Positions 22,541-35,786 of a stretch of DNA of 64,000 nt are shown piece by piece. Origin of the DNA: Heligmosomoides polygyrus polygyrus. Its lineage: Eukaryota; Nematoda; Chromadorea; Rhabditida; Heligmosomidae. Positions within the stretch are counted from its first letter, which is position 1, and the number at the start of each line of letters is the position of its first letter. The translations under genes were made by a program, and so were the position numbers. Location: positions 76,914,643 through 76,978,642 of the forward strand of contig OX377202.1 of the NCBI GenBank assembly GCA_947396885.1. Reading direction: 5' to 3'. The notes beneath the pieces are model-generated. The model was not told the origin of the DNA. It ran no database searches and saw only the letters and a list, made by a program, of their open reading frames with translations.

Positions 22541-23203
22541 TATTTATTTATTTATTTATTCATAGTACGTGGATATCCACGCAGACAGAACCAGTTATCC
22601 GAAAAGACAATAAAAGATAAACACAACGAGAAGAACAAGACATGGATGCATGATAGATGATTAGAAATACACCACCCTAATGAATCATCCTTTGATGTAC
22701 CTATCAGTGAGCTTTTTCAGTTGTGAAATGGAACTCGGTAGACCATATTTTTTTTTAGAAAATTTTAGAAACTCCAAGCCAGCTCTTTGTGTAAAAAAGG
22801 AAGCTCGCAGTCTAGACCCTGCCTTAGGAAAATGAATTTTTGTCCTACAACCACGCGTGTTTGAAGAAGATATTGTGTAAAATTTGTCGGGACGTAAGCT
22901 TACTCTCTCAGTGATCATTTTGTAAATCATGAGCAAATCATTTCTCTTCCTGCGAAGTAGCAAACTAGAAAGATCGAATACTTTGTTCCGAACATTTGAA
23001 GGTGGAATATTTGAACGTGTAGCCATAACCGTAGAGCCGTATCCAAAGCTTTCGAGTGAAATTATTCTGCACCGCTTCTAGCCTGGCTTGGCTGCGCTTG
23101 GTAGGTGTATTGAGCACAGTGGTCCCACATTCGAGTATAGGGTGGACATAAGAAATGTAAGCCAATCTGAGGTGACCAATTGTGTTTGTCAACAATTAAT
23201 CAT
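22541..23203 (-). mobile_element. CR1-type LINE 3' fragment, opposite orientation
   Basis: Minus-strand frames encode ISYVHPILECGTTVLNTP, LEAVQNNFTRKLWIRLYGY, then RRKRNDLLMIYKMI and FFTQRAGLEFLKFSKK. These are the same domains as the copy at 21080-22292 but a diverged subfamily. The tail is (AAAT)n on minus (TTTA run at 22541-22560 on plus). It lies tail-to-tail with the other copy, about 250 bases apart. Its 5' end coincides with a 21-bp inverted repeat (23151-23171/23204-23224). Confidence 0.85.
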
Positions 23204-23224
23204 CTCAGATTGGCTTACATTTCT
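23151..23224. repeat. 21-bp perfect inverted repeat at a LINE 5' junction
   Basis: Bases 23151-23171 (AGAAATGTAAGCCAATCTGAG) are the exact reverse complement of 23204-23224, with a 32-base spacer. One arm belongs to the CR1-type coding sequence, so the other is an inverted duplicate of it, as produced by 5' inversion during target-primed reverse transcription. Confidence 0.8.
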
Positions 23225-23390
23225 ATGCTCATTTTATATCTAATACGGGTGTCTTCCTGAATGGAGGGCTGCATGCAGTGATACTTGGTCGGCTCTCCTG
23301 CATTAGGTTCCTTTTCAAGATGGCGCTGGCCACCTTGAAACGCGTCTGCAGACGGCCTCAAGGCCCAAAATTAGCCAGAAGCTTACATCC

Positions 23391-24380
23391 TTGATAAAAA
23401 GCTTGAAAACGCCCTCGAAAACGTTGTTAGTCGTTAATGTTGATATTTCAGGATTCATCTCCCATAGCGAACTTCAAGAAGTTGTGGATGACAACGACGT
23501 TCAGTCGCTTCTTTCGGCGCCAATGGCGACCACTGCCAGCTGGGTTTTTTCCGAGGGCAGCGGTGAGAGAGAAGCAACTCCCAGAGGTCCACGTTTCACG
23601 CAGCTGATGCCTGTCACGTTCGGGAACGACGCGTTCATCGACATTAGCGACGATTTTGTCGACATTTCTGACCACTCCGACGCACTCCTGGCCGACGCTG
23701 GCGATCCAGAGGATTCCACGACGATCATCGACATTCTGGATCAACGTGAACGACAGCTCGTCGCACCAGAAGATAGAGTAACTTCTAGTTCGACCACCAC
23801 ACTCCAGCCCCACCTTACTGAACCTTCAAAAACCCAGGGATCATCTCGTGATGAAGTTTTCACTTTAGAAGCATCGACCAGTCAGAATTTTCACAACACT
23901 GACAGCGACGACAAGTTCCTACCGAAGCCGTTGACCGACGAAGCGTCTTTTGTCTCACGGGTCCTTTCGGGCTGCGATCCTACTACGACAAGGCCTTTTT
24001 CCACAACAGTAGTCGACGAGGTTCACATGGCCTCGAGACCTTCCTACGGAAAGGTCAACGACGGCCAGGTTAGGCGTCACATGAGTGGCTATCGAAAGAA
24101 TTCGGGTGTTTCTTCTCGCGGGTCATCTCACTGGAAGAAAGAGTTCTTCAAGAAGCGGCTTCACGATGGTGGAGAAAATCGAGTTACTTCACCCGATGCG
24201 CAACGAGCAGGGGACGATGCGCGAGGCCTACAAGGACGGAACATCGAGCCATTTCGGAGCAAAGCTGACTTACATCGTAAGAATGGAGAGGTATGTCATG
24301 TAGTTGAAAGAGAATTCTTCCTCTTTCCAGCAGCCGGCTTTTCTGGTGCAATGTTGCCATCTTTCCCGATCCCGTGCTAG
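23391..24380 (+). CDS. Unidentified 329-codon ORF, probably parts of a spliced gene or pseudogene
   Basis: This is the longest frame in the window, and I do not recognise it. A T-rich AG at 23444-23451 precedes GGATTCATC, so coding may begin there as an exon. Residues about 80-120 are acidic (FIDISDDFVDISDHSD) and the middle is Ser/Thr-rich with low complexity. The tail of this frame (SGYRKNSGVSSRGSSHWKK) reads less like protein than the +1 frame of the same bases, which gives MVEKIELLHPMRNEQGTMRE and HFGAKLTYIVRMER up to a GTATGT donor at 24291. An intron or frameshift between about 24060 and 24160 is therefore likely. There is no LINE or transposase motif. Confidence is low that the frame as given is a single protein. 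Confidence 0.4.
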   Translation: MIKSLKTPSKTLLVVNVDISGFISHSELQEVVDDNDVQSLLSAPMATTASWVFSEGSGEREATPRGPRFTQLMPVTFGNDAFIDISDDFVDISDHSDALLADAGDPEDSTTIIDILDQRERQLVAPEDRVTSSSTTTLQPHLTEPSKTQGSSRDEVFTLEASTSQNFHNTDSDDKFLPKPLTDEASFVSRVLSGCDPTTTRPFSTTVVDEVHMASRPSYGKVNDGQVRRHMSGYRKNSGVSSRGSSHWKKEFFKKRLHDGGENRVTSPDAQRAGDDARGLQGRNIEPFRSKADLHRKNGEVCHVVEREFFLFPAAGFSGAMLPSFPIPC

Positions 24381-25152
24381 ATCAGAGTGGACACCACTTA
24401 CTTGTGCAGCGTGTAACAAGTCCTTGTGTAACGTATCAGCCCGGCTCTACTTCGGGTGCTCTCCAAGCCGCTTACCAATTACCTTGAAGTTAAGGCCTAT
24501 CTCATCGCATCTTGTCAGCTATCGGCCAAGGGTGCACACAAAATCCTGGCTTTAAATTTTTTAACGATTTTTTTAACGGAAAACTTTCGTTAAATTTCCG
24601 GTAAATGGTTAAATTAGTTAAAAATACAATTAGTTGCAAACCATTATTTCAAGTGAAAAAATCAAGGAAAACCTTATACGTTTCAACTTCAAAACGTCAA
24701 CAGCTAAGGTTCAAGGAGTAGAATGTAACATTGCAATGTAAAATAAACAATTCAACATCAACAGACCCAGAAAAATAAGCAAGCCTTCAGCAACAAATTA
24801 TCTACAAGGTGTAGAATAACAACAGGTATGGAACTATCTTTCAAGATGATCACCGACAAGGCATCTTAAAATGTGCGATCAGACAGGTACTCTGAGTTTC
24901 CCTTTTCCAGTTCTTTTGTCTGACTGTTCTACGAGCATACACAATCTCGATATGGTCACCAGCCCATTAACAAGGGAACTGTCTGAACGGTACGCCGAAA
25001 CGGCAAGAACGAGTACTATAGGGAGAATCCCCGTCCTCCATGTAGTAACAGAACATGTTTTCTTTTTGCCGAATCCCTGAGACAAACGAGTACGAGGGTG
25101 TAAGGGTCCGCAGAGCGAGCTTTTCAAGGCAGCGCAAGATCTCCATGTTGTG

Positions 25153-25216
25153 GACTGGGTGGCGCAATGGCGGAGGACAGGCCTCGTGTTCGTGAGGTCT
25201 AGGGTTCGGTTCCCAT
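25153..25216 (+). mobile_element. tRNA-like sequence in the left foldback arm
   Basis: The A box TGGCGCAATGG is at 25160-25170 and the B box GGTTCGGTTCC at 25203-25213. Their starts are 43 bases apart, as in a tRNA. The anticodon arm does not fold convincingly, so it is a tRNA-derived module rather than a tRNA gene. Confidence 0.6.
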
Positions 25217-26196
25217 TCTACGTCGCGTTTGTGCACTTTTACCGTAGTATCCGATTACGATAGAGATTTCCCTATCTGAACTTGTTTTTGGAGTTTGCTA
25301 CGGTAAGATTTTTTTTACTCTTGTCGACATCTCGTAATTCACCAGCAATGTCCGAAATATGCCAAATACGATTTTGTATGAAATTTTTACTCCAATAAAT
25401 TGTTCTCATTGTCAATGTAAGAAATTCTGACATAGCAACAACATGAAGCAGCGGCAGAATGCCAGAAAAATGCTTCAAATGCAATTCATTAGTGTCGGTG
25501 AGGTGAGTGCCATCAGTGTACTCACAGTGTAGGAGGGGAACACATGATCTTCAACTTGAAATCGCGATACAGTCCACTTTCCCAGTTCTCAAACCTGTAT
25601 AGTATAACAATTCTAGTATAGCAAAACCTTTTCCTCCGAAGCGATTTGTCCTTCCGAAAACGTGATAGTGCCTTCACTGGTTAGTGGTGTCGTGACTCCG
25701 ACACAATCCTCTTCTGGCTGAAACTCTTGGTCCTACTCTTCCACTACCTCCAACTTCTTCACTTCGTCGATTTCCAGATGTTACAGTTCTCCTGTAGGAG
25801 ACTTGCTATCCTTTCCGCCAGCTTCATATTGTCTCTCGAAGGGACAGCATCCAGTGGAGATCCGCACTTCAGTGTCAATAGGTGAATGACCACTCGAGGG
25901 TTAGCAGACATTGTAGATGAGGTGGTAGGTCAAGTTGAAGATCATGTGGTCCCCTCCTACACTGTGAGTACACTGGTGGCACTCACCTCACCGACACTAA
26001 TACTTTGCATTTGAAGCATTTTTCTGGCATTCTGCCGCTGTTTCACATTGTTCCTGGGTCAGAACTTCTTACATTGACAATGAGAACAATTTATTGGAGT
26101 AAAAATTTCATACAAAATTGCATTTGGCATATTTCGGACATTGCTGGTAAATTACGAGATGTCGAGAAATAATAAATAATAAAAATATCTTACCGT

Positions 26197-26491
26197 GGGC
26201 GCGTGTAGCGCAGTCGGAGGAGGCGCGACTGTCGCGTGCACCCGATACCAGGTTCCTGGTTCGGATTTCCCGCCCAGGCCAACCAAGCCTTCCATCCCTC
26301 CGGGGTCGGTGAATTGGTACCAGACTTGTCTGGGAAGGATAAAGCGCTGACTTGTTCATCGGCTGGCCACCGCAAGTCATTGTATGGCCAAATACGCATT
26401 CATGTCGCCTCCACGACATCCCGTAGAAGTAGAGTGCGCTGGCGCATCCCAGAAGGGATTGAGTAACGCCGTCCTTTATCCTTTATCCTTT
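26197..26491 (+). mobile_element. Full-length tRNA-derived SINE (reference copy)
   Basis: The element has a tRNA-like head of about 85 bp: 5' GGGCGCG, A box TAGCGCAGTCGG at 26206, B box GGTTCGGATTTCC at 26258, and CGCCC closing an acceptor-like stem. The A-to-B distance of 52 suggests a tRNA with a long variable arm. Then comes a body of about 185 bp unrelated to tRNA and a 3' tail of repeated CCTTTAT (about 26472-26491). ATCTTACCGT at 26187-26196 and 26492-26501 is the target duplication. It has no coding function; frames inside are chance. At least eleven other copies lie in this window. Confidence 0.9.
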
Positions 26492-26584
26492 ATCTTACCG
26501 TAGCAAACTTCAAAAACAAGTTCAGATATGGAAATCTCTATGGAAATCTGATACTACAGTAAAAGTGCAAAAACGCAAAGTAGC

Positions 26585-26646
26585 ATGGGAACCGAACCCT
26601 CGACCTCACGGACATGAAAAGTGCCCTCTACCACTGCGCCACCCAT
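26585..26646 (-). mobile_element. tRNA-like sequence in the right foldback arm
   Basis: This is the mirror copy of 25153-25216 and is better preserved. On the minus strand it reads TGGCGCAGTGGTAGAGG, an excellent A box and D-arm, followed by GAGGGTTCGGTTCCC, a good B box. An internal Pol III promoter is thus plausible in each arm. Confidence 0.6.
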
Positions 26647-27250
26647 TCTACAACCCCGGGATCTTGCGCTGCCGTAAAGAGCATCTTACACCCTCGTACT
26701 CGTTTGCCTCAAGGCTTCGGCAAAAACAAAACATGCTCTGTTACTATTTGGAGGACAGGGATTCTCCCTATAGTACTCGTTTTTGCCGTTCCGGCGTACC
26801 GTTCAGACAGTTCCGTTATAAGTACAGAAAGAATTTTAAGAAATACAATTAAAAGCCTATCTGTAGAATCTCAACACGTTGTCGAACGCACGATTTTCGA
26901 GTGCCTGGTGAGACCAATCTCATTTTTGCGACGTCGGGACCGTCACACGACATCACACGGTCCCACACCGCCGAAAAGTTGTGACACGTCATCGTCGTGT
27001 TAACGTTCAGGAAAAGCAGCTTTCCTAATTTTTATATTAGCGTTTGTCTAAAATCGTTCAAAACACGTCCAGCTGCCGGAAACATTCTCTTCGTCTCGAC
27101 TGTTCCAGATGGCGAGCAAAGTATTCTTGGATAAGCAACGCCTGGTAGGCGTAGGCATAGGCATATCTTACGAGGAGGTTAGACCAGTATCTTTGTGAAT
27201 TCGCTGACGGGCTTGGGGGCTCGGCGAAGAAATTTCCGTCTTCAAAATGG

Positions 27251-27558
27251 AATAAAGGGTGGGGATGAATAAGGGATAGAGTCACACATTCCCTTTTGGG
27301 ATGCGCCGCGCATTCTACTTCTACGGGATATCGTGGAGGCAAGTTGAATGCGGATTTGGCCAAACAATGATTTGCGGTGGACAGCCGATGAAGAAGTCAG
27401 CGCTCTATCCTTCCCACACAAATCTGGTACCAATTTACCGACCTCACAGGCATCGAAGGCTTGGTTGGCCTGGGCGGGAAATCCCAAAAAAGGACCCAAA
27501 ACCTGTCATTAGTTGGACGAGCAGGTGGCACCTCTTCCGTCTGCGCTGCACGATCCCC
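27251..27558 (-). mobile_element. tRNA-derived SINE copy
   Basis: This is a minus-strand, near full-length but diverged copy. The body strings TTCTACTTCTACGGGATATC and GGCTTGGTTGGCCTGGGCGG match the reference copy's reverse complement, and the head lies at about 27530-27555. It sits inside the hAT-like shell, right of the foldback element. Confidence 0.85.
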
Positions 27559-27917
27559 AAAATGCATTATTTCCAGAAATTTACAACAAATTAATGAAAG
27601 TGTTAAAATATTTTTGTTAATTTCAATGGTTTTTCTCAGGAGCAGTCCTAATCAGAAGGATGACACCTGCAACATCAGTGAAGGCTAAGGGTAAATGTGA
27701 TAAACTCACTAAGAAAAGAAAACCCCGTTAGAAATTCCGTTAAATTTTTAAAAAATTTCCGCTAAGTCGGTAAGCCAGATTTTAACGAAGAATGCCGTCA
27801 ATTCGTTAAATTCGTTAAATCGTTAGGCGTTGAATGTGCACCCCTGCTACCGGTCCAGTACCGAACTTCTGCCGACAGTATAGTTTCGGATGCTGTCCAT
27901 GCGCTTGACTTCTGCCG

Positions 27918-29276
27918 CTCAGCGCAGCATCTTCATCTTCATTACGCTTAGGTTTATCTTTTCCGTTTTGTTCGTCTTCCAGCCTTCGGACAGCACTCTG
28001 CACCGTATATCGCTACCGGCTGAAAAACGGTTCAATAGATTTTTGATTTCACGGCTCTGGTATCTTCATTCATACGGCACGTCTATCAACGAGCGCCAAT
28101 TTAAGAAAACTGCACATACGCGCGAGGTGACTTCAACCATCAGATTGCTATCAGACGCCATTGCTGAACAAAAACAAAGTATTCATAAACCGAAGTGCGT
28201 GAAAGCTCGGTGCCGTCAATCTTGATGGAGCTGGACTCGGTCACGTCCGTCTTTAGACACTCGGCCTTGTTGACGTTTAATTTTACTCCAAACCGCTCTA
28301 AGGCCTCATGCATACTTCCCGTCGCCGCGATGCCCCCGGCAAAAGCGGTCACACCAAGCTTACAGCTCTCGATCCAGTGCACATTTGTCTTTGCAAGCGA
28401 GTACTACTACATCAAGCATAATGCAAACTCCAAGGGACTGGCTTCCATGTAATGGCACTCATGACGACAACAAAAAGGAGTGGGCAAAGCGCAGACCTTA
28501 GATATACTCCGGCAGAGATAGGAAGCTCCATTGAGGTGCTTGCGTCAGCTCGCATTCTACTCTTCGGGCAAGAGTATGGCATTCGCACCCACTCCATAAG
28601 TTGTTCGGGAACCTCGTGCTGTCGTACGGCATACCATATGACCTCACGCGGTACACGATCGAATGTTTTCTTCAGGTCAAGAAAAGCAAGATGCAACTGT
28701 TTTTGTTCTTCACGATGTCTTTCTACCAGAAGACGAACAGCGCGAACAGGATCGATGGTGTCACAACCAGTCACGAAGCCACATTGGTTGTAGGGAAGCT
28801 TGACGATTTCGCGAACACGTCCGTCGAGGATTCGCTTGAAAACCTTCATGCTGTGCGAAAGCAAGTGAATCGGACTGCAATTTCGACAGTCTGCAAGGTT
28901 GCTCTGATTCTTCCCAATGGGGATCGTCATACTTTTCTGCATACCATCAGGCACCTTCGTCTCCGCTACAACCTGGTTGAAAGACTTGGCCGGACACTCA
29001 GCAGAGCACCATGACTTTGACTTCCTTAAATCAGCTGGCAAGGCATCTGGACCAGTCGCCTTGCTCGGTCCCATCTTCCTCAGAGTAGCTTTACTTTCCT
29101 CCACGGTGATTTTATGGACGGCGTTGTGGATAGGAGTCACAGAAGGGACGGCGGGATGAGGGAAGTCTTCAGTTGAGATTCCCTACAAATAATGGCGCCA
29201 TTGCTTCAATGCTTCTTTGCGGTCCATAAGAAGATGGCCGTTCTCATCATTGATGCCAAAGAACTTCTCGAAGGGG
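27918..29276 (-). mobile_element. RTE-type LINE relic
   Basis: The minus strand carries an RT pseudogene of the same broad family as 4869-5950. Near 29270-29190 it reads EKFFGINDENGHLLMDRKEA, then KATGPDALPADL, YNQCGFVTGCDTID, HLAFLDLKKTFDRVPREVIW (motif A), and a broken motif C where YADD is lost (LHYA). A further segment (FGVKLNVNKAECLKTD) lies near 28290. The 3' end has a GAAGAT-type repeat near 27920-27945. Many substitutions and stops make it an old copy. Confidence 0.85.
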
Positions 29277-29368
29277 TGGATGGCTTAGTTGACCTGGGCG
29301 AGAGATCCAAACCAAGAATCTTGGAGCGACAGCCGGCATCTTCTCCGATTTCGCTACCACCCTCACAG
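29277..29368 (-). mobile_element. SINE head fragment
   Basis: GGATGGCTTAGTTGACCTGG and the tail-ward CATCTTCTCCGATTTCGCTA correspond to the end of the body plus tRNA head of the SINE, on minus. It abuts the 5' end of the RTE relic. Confidence 0.65.
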
Positions 29369-30105
29369 AAGCTAAGCTAGTACGAATCAGAGCTAGCTCG
29401 CTATACTCTTGCAGGAAGTACCATTCTTTACAGACACTTTAAAGTTCGAAGCTGTGTATTGGATAAGGTATGCCACTTGTTCTTAGCAGGCGGTATGCAA
29501 GCTGACTAGAAAGACCAATGCAAAATGAGTTCGAAAACCTACTGGAAAACGTTGTGAAGGTCCTCCCTCATCTTCCATAGTATAAAATTGGAATTGAACA
29601 GGAACGGTACTAACGGGTAATCTTGATCCATTTCTCATTTCAGGTGCACCGATTCCGAATGTCGAGAAAGACGTTTGGTACGGTTACATCCTCGCGAGGA
29701 AAGCTCAGAAACGGAGCAGCACGAGGGGCTGTCAACATGAGCACTAATTCTTACCGAATGAGAAGCGGCTTGGCGAGCATTTAGTTAATAACGGTCTCTT
29801 CAATGGATAATCGTTTCTCCCCAGTGCAAACAAAAATGCTATGTATCTGTGGTAACAAGTATGTGTGGTGCAATACCAGTCTAAAGTGTTTAAGAAGACA
29901 GTAGTTCCTCAAATAGTCGATGTCGTATATAGTATGGTGTTTCTGAAATTCTGAGTTTTGGAGTTCAGCATTTCCATACCTATTGCTTTTCACTACGTGT
30001 TGAAAAGTTCTTTGGATCAGAATGGCAAACGTTGTCGAGAAGCTAAAACCTTTAATAAGCTGTATTTGTTAATGAGAGAAATGGTGAAGCACAAACCAGA
30101 GACGA
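29369..30105. other. No gene recognised
   Basis: This sequence between the SINE fragment and the Helitron shows no supported exon or structured repeat. Confidence 0.35.
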
Positions 30106-30173
30106 TCCTACTATATATAAAGCAGCAAGCGTGTGTCTGTCCGTCCGTCACACTTGAGTTGGGGCGCGGCAGC

Positions 30174-30309
30174 CGAACACGTCGGCAACCGTGCATGGCG
30201 AGCCGTAGACGTGCCGAACACGTCGGCAACCGTGCATGGCGAGCAGCAGACGTGCCGGACACGTCGGCAACCGTGTCTGGCGAGCCATAGACGTGTCGAA
30301 CACGTCGGC
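30174..30309 (+). repeat. 41-bp tandem repeat, about 3.3 copies, inside the Helitron
   Basis: Units start at 30174, 30215, 30256 and 30297, each beginning CGRACACGTCGGC and ending near AGACGTGY. Differences between units are few. Confidence 0.9.
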
Positions 30310-30610
30310 GGCACGAAACTTCGGCGCTGGGGGTAATCGAGGTCGCTGAACACGAATCTGAAGTCGACCAATCGATATCGATTGATATTATCGATTTTTT
30401 GAGGATGGCACTCAAGCGGCACGAAACTTCCGCCCTGGGGGTAATTGAGGTCGCTGAACACGAATCTGAAGTCGACCAATCGATATCGATCGATATTATC
30501 GATTTTTGAGGATGGCGCTCAAGTGGCGCGAAACTTCGGCCCTGGGAGTAATCGAGGTCGCTGAACAGGAATCTGATGTCGGATCAATCGATCCATCTCG
30601 ATTAACATAA
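30310..30610 (+). repeat. About 107-bp tandem repeat, about 2.8 copies, inside the Helitron
   Basis: Units start at 30310, 30418 and 30525 with GGCRCGAAACTTC, and each contains GAGGTCGCTGAACA followed by a palindromic ATCGATATCGAT-type cluster. The last unit is partial and diverges after about 30590. Confidence 0.9.
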
Positions 30611-30729
30611 AGGGCAGAAGGCCTAGGAAAGAATAGGAAACCCGTAGTGGCCATGGCGTCTTATTCTCGGGGTTTGGGTGCGAAGCCCCCAACCAGTCGT
30701 AGGCGGCCGCTAGGCCGACGCACGACTGG

Positions 30730-32407
30730 TATTGAAATTACTTGAATTGTTTGCCGCTGTCAGCCGGCCCAAAACAATAACTCTTCTGCACTTGGGTTTT
30801 CTAATAACTTAATTCTACTTTTTAGAATAAACTTTGGACTCCTCTCTGAAAAAATCCTTTGAACTTGAACAGGAACTTATTGTGCGGTCTTACGTGGGAC
30901 AACATCGGACGTCCCTCCCTTTGTTTTCACCTGATACCACGCCTGAATGCATGCTTATTTCTTCAGTTCTTAGGGAAACAGCATCCTCCGTGCACTCTCT
31001 AGGAAAGTTTTAGCCATAACCTATCGGTGATGTCTGTCCTAGGTATGGAGCAGTCAACGACATGTTACGTCTACTGATGGGAGCTATCTATGTAGATAAG
31101 CTTGTAGGGGTACTTTCATAGAAGTCTGTGCGTTTTAGGGCCAGAGGGATAGCCCCACAAACATGCTTTTTAGCGTGTCCAGAACGTAGAGCGATAGAAC
31201 GATATTGAACAGAAGGAGGAAAGCTCTGCTAACACTTTTACTCGTGTGAAACAAGGCGCATCATTTCTGCCGTTTAATTTTCAAACTCGATTTTTTTCAA
31301 AGTGAAACAAGTTTGTGCAGATTTCTTTCCAATGAGTTCATAGGCTGTAGCCACAAGGCGTTTCGACACCCGGGCGGGCAAAGAAATACAAATGCTCCGC
31401 TAATTCTCGAGAGAATTAGGTGATACGAGAAACATACTATCTCGCTATTGCCTCACATGAGCTTTTCAGAGTGAGCATGAGGAGACGTTATTTGTATTCC
31501 ATAAATGAAATCAAATGTATCAAATAAACGCAGCAAGGTGAAGCACTAAAAACACGTCAACGAAAGCAAATGCCAATACATCCTGATCACTTTTCTGGAC
31601 AGAACACAACGCCTTAGTTAAGGCTCTAACTACAGTTTGGACACCGGTCCTCCATGATCACTGCAGCTATAGGCCCTAATGCTAGACATGCGCCCGCCCT
31701 GGTGACATGGCTTGAAGAATGCGATTCCGTATTTCGTCATTTTTGGTACATGACACTCGATTTTCCAAGACTCCCCGCAGCAAATGGGCCATGAAGCCAC
31801 TTAGGGGTTTCAGTTAAGCCCAGTATGCTTTTAATTTAAACGAACAGCATTTTAATGACAGCTTAAAAAGTCAGGTACTGTGATTATCGGTGAGCATAGA
31901 ATGTTGAAAGAAACATTGTCTTTCACGGTAATCTCCTCAGAGTGTTGAAGCTTAAGTCGAAAGCGCTAGATGAATACGCTAAGCAGTAGTTTCCACTTTA
32001 TTCAGAAGTCCTGACATATAAGAACATTTTGGAGTTATGGTCTAGATGACTACAAAACAGAAGTTCCTGAACAGCCCTCAATAAACTCAGCGATCCAAAA
32101 CTGTTCGTGAAGAGTCAGAGGTACTAAATGTTGTCGGTATCACTTGTGAATTATGACGAAGTTTTCCTCCTTTATTTTTATTAAAATCTGCACCTAGCTC
32201 TAATACCTTCCTCAGAACTCGTGGAGCAATATATTGTGAGTAACACAGGCACTATCATCCAGAGTCCACCGTTTATGAGTTCTGCTATACTTTTCAAAAG
32301 TTTTGTTTTCACCGATGATGTATGTTGTTTCTGTTCGGCTGCAATGTTGCTGTTTTTCTTGTGCATTTCTTCCGTTTAAACGTTGCAGAATAAATTCGTG
32401 TTGAGTT
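30730..32407. other. No gene recognised
   Basis: About 1.7 kb downstream of the reductase gene (minus). Open frames are short on both strands and no motif is recognisable. Confidence 0.35.
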
Positions 32408-32413
32408 TTTATT
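32408..32413 (-). promoter_or_regulatory. Candidate poly(A) signal of the dienoyl-CoA reductase gene
   Basis: The reverse complement reads AATAAA, about 53 bases past the stop codon at 32466-32468, a normal distance for a nematode 3' UTR. Confidence 0.6.
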
Positions 32414-32465
32414 CCTTTGTTCAAGTGGGAGGATTAGGTTGACAAAGCGGGCAACACACAGTCGT

Positions 32466-35774
<3,309 letters not shown>

Positions 35775-35786
35775 CTGTTACAAAAA
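35775..35786 (-). promoter_or_regulatory. 3' splice acceptor directly before the reductase ATG
   Basis: The minus strand reads TTTTTGTAACAG followed immediately by the start codon. This could be a spliced-leader trans-splice site giving a near-zero 5' UTR, or the acceptor of an upstream 5' exon that I cannot see. Confidence 0.4.

Larger units (their letters stand above)
24975..26814. mobile_element. Large foldback element with about 580-bp arms
   Basis: The left arm 24975-25559 is inverted at 25930-26814, around a 370-bp spacer. The right arm is longer only because it carries a SINE and one copy of its target duplication (305 bp together); removing them leaves 580 against 585 bp. The ends read GGAACTGTCTGAACGG in both orientations. 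Each arm contains a tRNA-like segment. No transposase frame is present. The flanks show no clear target duplication. Confidence 0.85.
24527..27846. mobile_element. hAT-like non-autonomous shell element containing nested insertions
   Basis: The left end CAAGGGTGCAC (24527-24537) and right end GTGCACCCCTG (27836-27846) are inverted copies with one mismatch. Both are followed inward by TTAACG/CGTTAA-rich DNA and a shared CTGGCTT/AAGCCAG string. The CARGGGTGCA end resembles hAT termini. Flanking 8-mers CTATCGGC and CTACCGGT match at 6 of 8, as an old 8-bp duplication might. The interior holds a foldback element, two SINEs and no transposase. Confidence 0.45.
30106..30729 (+). mobile_element. Non-autonomous Helitron, 624 bp
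   Basis: The 5' end is TCCTACTATATATAAAGC after an A (30105). The 3' end is a hairpin CGGCC-GCTA-GGCCG (30704-30717), twelve bases, and a terminal CTGG (CTRR consensus), followed by T (30730). This is the A|TC...CTRR|T layout with no terminal inverted repeats and no target duplication. The interior is two tandem arrays and no Rep/helicase frame. A longer palindrome, ACCAGTCGT/ACGACTGGT, encloses the hairpin. Confidence 0.75.

Noticed and set aside
25153..25216. Functional tRNA gene
   Set aside because: The boxes are good, but the anticodon arm does not fold and the segment is duplicated inside a foldback element.
26108..26419. Frames reading MTCGGQPMNKSALYPSQT-like peptides here and near 18420 and 27370
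   Set aside because: They are translations of the antisense SINE body. They recur because the SINE recurs, and decayed copies do not preserve the frame.
30017..30479. Long minus-strand frames with a periodic peptide
   Set aside because: They run through the Helitron's tandem arrays; periodicity comes from the 41-bp and 107-bp repeats.
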